DNA of 17,628 nucleotides. Origin: Chloroflexota bacterium (GTDB lineage Bacteria; Chloroflexota; Chloroflexia; Thermomicrobiales; JADLAZ01). A program made the position numbers and the translations under genes. Below the pieces are notes generated by a model. That model was not told the origin of the DNA, did not search any database, and saw only the letters and a program-made list of their open reading frames with translations. The DNA is taken from assembly GCA_020849725.1 (NCBI GenBank), contig JADLAZ010000288.1, positions 1 through 17,628 on the forward strand, read 5' to 3'. Below, one piece after another: positions 14,374 to 17,628 of this stretch; position 1 is the stretch's first letter, and each line of letters begins with the position of its first letter.

Positions 14374-16587
14374 TTACCGGGTCAGCCAGCCACGGTCGAC
14401 CAGCGCTTGACGGCCCAACTGCCCCAGCATGACCTCGTGCGGCGTGCCGCGCAGTTCCGGATGGACTTCGAGCCGATGCCGCTCGAAGTACTGCACGCGA
14501 TAGGTCTTACCGTCGTCCGGGTTGACTTCGTCGAACTCGGGACTGATCGGATAGCCGTAGCGCATCAGGCCGCCGCGCTCGGTCCAGGCCTTGAGGAGCT
14601 GCCCGCTCACCCACTGGCGCGTCTCCGGAAAGTAGCGCGCTCCCGCGGCCGGCGGCGTCGAGTTGGCCGGTGCTTTGGGAAAGGCGCGGTCAACCGTCAG
14701 TTGATTACCCAGCAGGCCGAGCAACACTTCAAACTGAGTACCGCGATGCTCCGGATGATACTCAAAGCGGGCGCGCTCGAAGTACTGGACGGTGTACTCC
14801 TTGTTGTCGGCCGGGTTGACCTCGCGGAACTCCTCCGTTAGCGGGTAGCCGAACTGCGCCAGGCCGCCGTTGCGCTCCCAGTAGTAGCGGAAACCGTACC
14901 CGAGGAAGTGACCGGTCTCTGGATAGAAAGAGCGGTTCACCTCCGGCGCGGTCGGCGCGGCGACGCGGTCCGTGGGGCGCGGCCCGACCGGCTGGTCGTC
15001 GATCGGCGTGGGATCCGGCTCCGGCGCGGGCGGGGTGATCGATACCGGCGGGCCAGTGACTTTCACTAGCGTTGCGCCGACGTCCTGCTCCCAGTAGCGC
15101 ACGTACTCTTGCACCAGCGCGGCCTGGTAGACCCGCTCGCCAGGGTTGGCCATCTGGACGTAGCCGGTGACCGTCACCGCCTCGCCCGGCAGCAGCGCCC
15201 GACCCAAGCCCCACCGGTATGGGTAGCGTTCAGACGAGCCGGCCACCTCCAGGCCGAGGCGCACCTGGCCGGTCACCTTGGGTAGCCCGCGCTGCACATA
15301 GTCCTGGGTCTCCGCATAACTGACACCCGGTCCACGGGCGCCGCTGGGGATCACGGCGGTGCCGGTATTCGTCACGGTCGCTGTCACTTCGAGGCGATCG
15401 CCGGTGCGAAGATCGGCTGGTGCGATGTGGACGTCACTGAGCGCCACGCTAGACGTCGGCCGGTAGCCAAGCCGCTGCAAGACCTTCTCACGGATGACCG
15501 GCAGACGCGGCTGAAAGGCATTGCCAGGGCAGGAGGTACTCAGGCAATCACGGTGGCCGGCGATATTTGGCAGCACCTTGTCGATAAACCAGCCCTGACC
15601 GACAGGATCGACGTAGTTTGCCCGGGCGGCAATGAGCGCCACAATTGCCTCCTCGGCGGCGGCTGTCAGCGGGGCGGCCTGGTAGTCGCCGAGGACGGCG
15701 ATGCCAATACTCCCCGAGTTGTAGCGCAACGCGTGACCGGCGATGACGGCAGCACCGCCGGCGCGGCCCTCGTAGATCCGACCGGCGGCATCGATCAGGT
15801 AATTGTAGCCGATGTCGCCCCAGCCCTTCTGCACGGCATGGAAGTAGTAGACCGCCCGCAGCGCCGCCATCGGATCCTGCGTGTTGGATGTGTCGGTGTG
15901 GTGCAGGACGACCTTCTCCGGCGTCTGGTACTCGCGTGGCCAGATCTCCTTGCCGTTGCGGAACCGCAGTCGCTCGTCGGCGCCCCAGTCGGAGCGGGGA
16001 ATGATGCTGACGCCGCGCACTGCTGACGAGGGCGCGGGTGGTGTTGGCTCCGGCTCGTCCGCCGTGGGCGTCGGTGTCTTCTTCTTCTTCGCCCAGCCGT
16101 CCAGCGGCGCTTCATCGGTCTCCGGCCCGGCCAGCGTGTTCAGATAACTGACCTTCAGGTCGACCAGCGCCACGCCCGGCTGACCGTTGCCGTCGACGCC
16201 GCGGACGCGGATGAAGCGGCTTGGCTCGACCAGGATGACGCCGGTGAAGCGGCGGTCATGCTCGAAACGGCCATCAGAGTCCTCATCGACCGGCGCCAGG
16301 CGCCAGGGCGACCAGTCCCGCCCATCGCGGCTGACGCTGACCTCGGCCATCGCCTCGACCGCCGTCTCAGCGCGCGACCAATCGACCATAATCGCGTTGG
16401 CGGCGAAGTCGGCCGTCACCGTGACATCGAGTGGGGCTGGCGCGCCGTCCAATCGCGCTGGCGCCGTCCACTCACCGACCAGCAGCCCCACCGGCCGCTG
16501 ATCGTCGGCCGTGACCCGGACCAGCGGCGCCGCCAGCGGTGTGAGCAGGACCAGACCCAGCAACGCGGCCAGAAGCCGATTCGACAC
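14374..16587 (-). CDS. Secreted N-acetylmuramoyl-L-alanine amidase (PGRP/Amidase_2) with C-terminal repeats
   Basis: The 737-residue modular protein should cleave the bond between MurNAc and the stem peptide in the cell wall, or recognise peptidoglycan, outside the cytoplasm. Residues 1-27 form a signal peptide (NR, then LLAALLGLVLLTPLAAPL). About 35-150 is a beta-sandwich, and 163-190 a Lys/Pro/Thr linker containing KKKK. The PGRP domain spans about 193-375. It has zinc-ligand His in VVLHHTD (H229/H230), Tyr261 in DIGYNYLID, His345 in AGHRDC and Cys353 in TSCPG, so a complete zinc site with catalytic potential is present. About 380-510 resembles a CARDB-like beta domain (VTATVTNTGTAVIPSG). 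After a Pro/Asp linker come two homologous repeats to the C-terminus. The start is GTG at 16587, with GGAGGG six bases upstream. No transmembrane or sortase anchor is seen, so the protein is probably secreted or held by its repeats. Confidence 0.9.
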   Translation of the reverse strand: MSNRLLAALLGLVLLTPLAAPLVRVTADDQRPVGLLVGEWTAPARLDGAPAPLDVTVTADFAANAIMVDWSRAETAVEAMAEVSVSRDGRDWSPWRLAPVDEDSDGRFEHDRRFTGVILVEPSRFIRVRGVDGNGQPGVALVDLKVSYLNTLAGPETDEAPLDGWAKKKKTPTPTADEPEPTPPAPSSAVRGVSIIPRSDWGADERLRFRNGKEIWPREYQTPEKVVLHHTDTSNTQDPMAALRAVYYFHAVQKGWGDIGYNYLIDAAGRIYEGRAGGAAVIAGHALRYNSGSIGIAVLGDYQAAPLTAAAEEAIVALIAARANYVDPVGQGWFIDKVLPNIAGHRDCLSTSCPGNAFQPRLPVIREKVLQRLGYRPTSSVALSDVHIAPADLRTGDRLEVTATVTNTGTAVIPSGARGPGVSYAETQDYVQRGLPKVTGQVRLGLEVAGSSERYPYRWGLGRALLPGEAVTVTGYVQMANPGERVYQAALVQEYVRYWEQDVGATLVKVTGPPVSITPPAPEPDPTPIDDQPVGPRPTDRVAAPTAPEVNRSFYPETGHFLGYGFRYYWERNGGLAQFGYPLTEEFREVNPADNKEYTVQYFERARFEYHPEHRGTQFEVLLGLLGNQLTVDRAFPKAPANSTPPAAGARYFPETRQWVSGQLLKAWTERGGLMRYGYPISPEFDEVNPDDGKTYRVQYFERHRLEVHPELRGTPHEVMLGQLGRQALVDRGWLTR
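14383..14637 (-). repeat. Second copy of C-terminal domain repeat in the amidase
   Basis: Residues about 651-735 of the amidase (RYFPETRQWV, GGLMRYGYPIS, VQYFERHRLEVHPELRGT, LGQLGRQAL) repeat the preceding segment at the protein level. The shared motifs are FPET, GGL-x2-[FY]GYP, VNP, VQYFER-x-R-x-E-x-HPE-x-RGT and LG-x-LG. The motif set is one I associate with secreted Chloroflexota proteins; its ligand is unknown, and cell-wall or polysaccharide binding is inference. Confidence 0.75.
14680..14928 (-). repeat. First copy of C-terminal domain repeat in the amidase
   Basis: Residues about 554-636 of the amidase (FYPETGHFLG, GGLAQFGYPLT, VQYFERARFEYHPEHRGT, LGLLGNQLT) form the first of the two homologous units. 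The copies have diverged well beyond simple DNA duplication but keep the same spacing of the GYP, QYFER, HPE and LG-x-LG motifs. Confidence 0.75.
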
Positions 16588-17116
16588 GTCTTTCCCTCCT
16601 GCGTTCAGTCTGGCGGCAACTCGTGGCCGACCACCCCACGAGCGCCGTCATCGCCTCTGCTCAGGCAGGGAGCCTACGCCATGGCAGACTCAAGCCTTCT
16701 CATCTCGCTACAACTGCCCGCCGCGGCCGACCCTCCGTCCGGCCGGGCCACACGACTCGTCTGCTGACACGCCGAGGGCGCACCAAGCCTGGCCCACCCC
16801 TGCGAGAGCCGTCGCTGGCCAACCTGGTAGATATGGGCGCGAACGCGCAGGTGTCGGCCCATGCATCCCCCGATAGCGCGCGGTCGGTTTGTCGCGGGCG
16901 CCGGACATTGCCGGCCCGAGCCACGACTGGCGCGCAGCTACCGGCACGGCGCGCCGGGCACGCCGCACCAGAGCCGCAACGAACGAGCCGCGGGCTGGTT
17001 GCGCGGACGCCGGAGATGCAACGAGGCAGGCCCCCGACCAGGAGCCTGCCTCGTCTGATCGCCCGTCCGGCGGTCGCCACCGCGGCCCATCCGTGCCTCG
17101 GCCGGTGGTCGTCGGT
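16588..17116. other. Intergenic region without a supportable gene
   Basis: This 529-bp gap separates the groEL stop from the start of the amidase on the same strand. It holds the amidase ribosome site and presumably its promoter, and near the groEL end a strong hairpin. Open frames on both strands give Arg/Pro/Ala-rich products without domain-like pattern, ribosome sites or family motifs. I recognise no tRNA, SRP, RNase P or tmRNA signature, and no convincing -35/-10 pair. Confidence 0.6.
17021..17054 (-). terminator. Probable groEL terminator hairpin
   Basis: ACGAGGCAGGC (17021-17031) and GCCTGCCTCGT (17044-17054) form a perfect 11-bp stem with a 12-base loop, 62 bases after the groEL stop on the minus strand. 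The flanking sequence on that strand (TGCATCTCC) is not a good U-run, so it may stabilise the 3' end or act with other factors rather than as a textbook intrinsic terminator. Confidence 0.6.
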
Positions 17117-17628
17117 CTAGTAGTCCATGCCGCCCATGCCGCCCATGCCGCCCGGCGCGGCGGCCGGCGCCTTGTTCTCCTCCGGCTTCTCGGTGATCAG
17201 CGCCTCGGTCGTCAGGATCATGCCGGCGATGCTCGAGGCATTCTCGACCGCCGAGCGCGTCACCTTGACCGGGTCGATGATGCCGGTGCCAACCATGTCG
17301 ACGACCTCGTTAGCCAGCACATCGTAGCCGAGCTTGGCATTGCCCTGCTCGCGCTGCGCCCGGCGCACCATCTCGACCGTCACCGGGCCATCCTGGCCGG
17401 CGTTGACGGCGATCTGGCGCATCGGCTCCTCCAGCGCCCGCCGCAGGATGTTCACGCCGGTCTTGACGTCGCCCTCGACCGACACACCGTCCAGCGCCTG
17501 GATGGCGTTGATGAGCGCCACGCCGCCGCCGGGCACGATGCCCTCCTCGACCGCCGCCCGCGTCGCCGACAGCGCATCCTCGACCCGGTGCTTCTTCTCC
17601 TTCAGCTCCACCTCGGTCGCCGCCCCGA
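17117..17628 (-). CDS. groEL: GroEL (60 kDa chaperonin), C-terminal part
   Basis: GroEL forms the double-ring ATP-driven folding chamber that works with GroES in the cytoplasm. The visible 170 codons are open to the window edge, so the N-terminal two thirds lie outside. The segment begins at [20 protein letters not shown] and continues through the conserved [27 protein letters not shown] and [27 protein letters not shown]. It ends in the flexible tail [11 protein letters not shown]. The Gly-Met repeats are normal for the cavity-facing tail of housekeeping GroEL. The frame runs to TAG at 17117-17119 with no damage seen. A hairpin 62 bases downstream probably ends the transcript. Confidence 0.97.
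   Translation of the reverse strand, partial: GAATEVELKEKKHRVEDALSATRAAVEEGIVPGGGVALINAIQALDGVSVEGDVKTGVNILRRALEEPMRQIAVNAGQDGPVTVEMVRRAQREQGNAKLGYDVLANEVVDMVGTGIIDPVKVTRSAVENASSIAGMILTTEALITEKPEENKAPAAAPGGMGGMGGMDY

Noticed and set aside
16700..17080. 126-codon open frame on the - strand in the same gap
   Set aside because: Composition is typical of non-coding high-GC DNA. It overlaps the hairpin and has no recognisable motif.
16623..17120. 165-codon open frame on the + strand between the amidase and groEL
   Set aside because: The product is Arg/Pro/Ala-rich with no domain pattern or ribosome site. It crosses the groEL terminator hairpin and runs into the groEL stop region; similar frames exist on the other strand.
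17128..17154. Direct nonamer repeats (CCGCCCATG) near the groEL end
   Set aside because: They encode the normal Gly-Gly-Met tail of GroEL and are not a CRISPR or mobile-element feature.

Overview
The window is a high-GC, gene-dense bacterial chromosome segment. Its features point to Chloroflexota, perhaps a Thermomicrobia-like lineage. The clues are a secreted amidase carrying tandem 'GG-hydrophobic-x-FGYP / VQYFER-x-RxE-HPE' repeats, surface-polysaccharide glycosyltransferases with C-terminal beta-sandwich or coiled-coil extensions, frequent GTG starts, and a GroEL with a GGM-rich tail. The taxonomic call is inference; no rRNA or other direct marker is present. No mobile element, tRNA, rRNA or CRISPR array was seen.

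Layout, left to right. (1) Positions 1-4518, + strand: the end of a polysaccharide or surface-glycan cluster. It holds the C-terminus of a polytopic membrane protein, a protein with a predicted beta-sandwich and coiled coil, a GT4-type glycosyltransferase with the same type of sandwich fused to its C-terminus, and a GT2 glycosyltransferase. The last three genes overlap at their ends (8-bp and ATGA overlaps), so they are almost certainly co-transcribed. The first two genes lie in the same frame, separated only by one TAG codon. (2) Positions 4530-7113, - strand: lexA, a second GT4-type glycosyltransferase and a DUF4126 membrane protein, apparently one operon. It is driven by a near-consensus sigma-70 promoter whose spacer is filled by a perfect palindromic SOS box (7208-7237). 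(3) Positions 7313-10718, + strand: cvpA-like membrane gene, mutS2, and a small DUF2007-type gene. (4) Positions 10703-14263, - strand: mfd, the transcription-repair coupling factor, convergent with and overlapping the DUF2007 gene by 16 bp. (5) Positions 14374-16587, - strand: a secreted modular N-acetylmuramoyl-L-alanine amidase. (6) Positions 16588-17116: about 530 bp with no supportable gene, containing a hairpin that probably ends the groEL transcript. (7) Positions 17117-17628, - strand: the C-terminal part of groEL.

Functionally, the window places DNA-damage genes (lexA, mutS2, mfd) between two envelope blocks: glycan synthesis on the left and cell-wall hydrolysis on the right. The most interesting link is that an envelope glycosyltransferase and a DUF4126 membrane protein appear to lie downstream of lexA under an SOS-controlled promoter. 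This would couple part of the envelope programme to DNA damage. Most other genes are recognisable housekeeping families. No clearly novel defence or mobile system was found.
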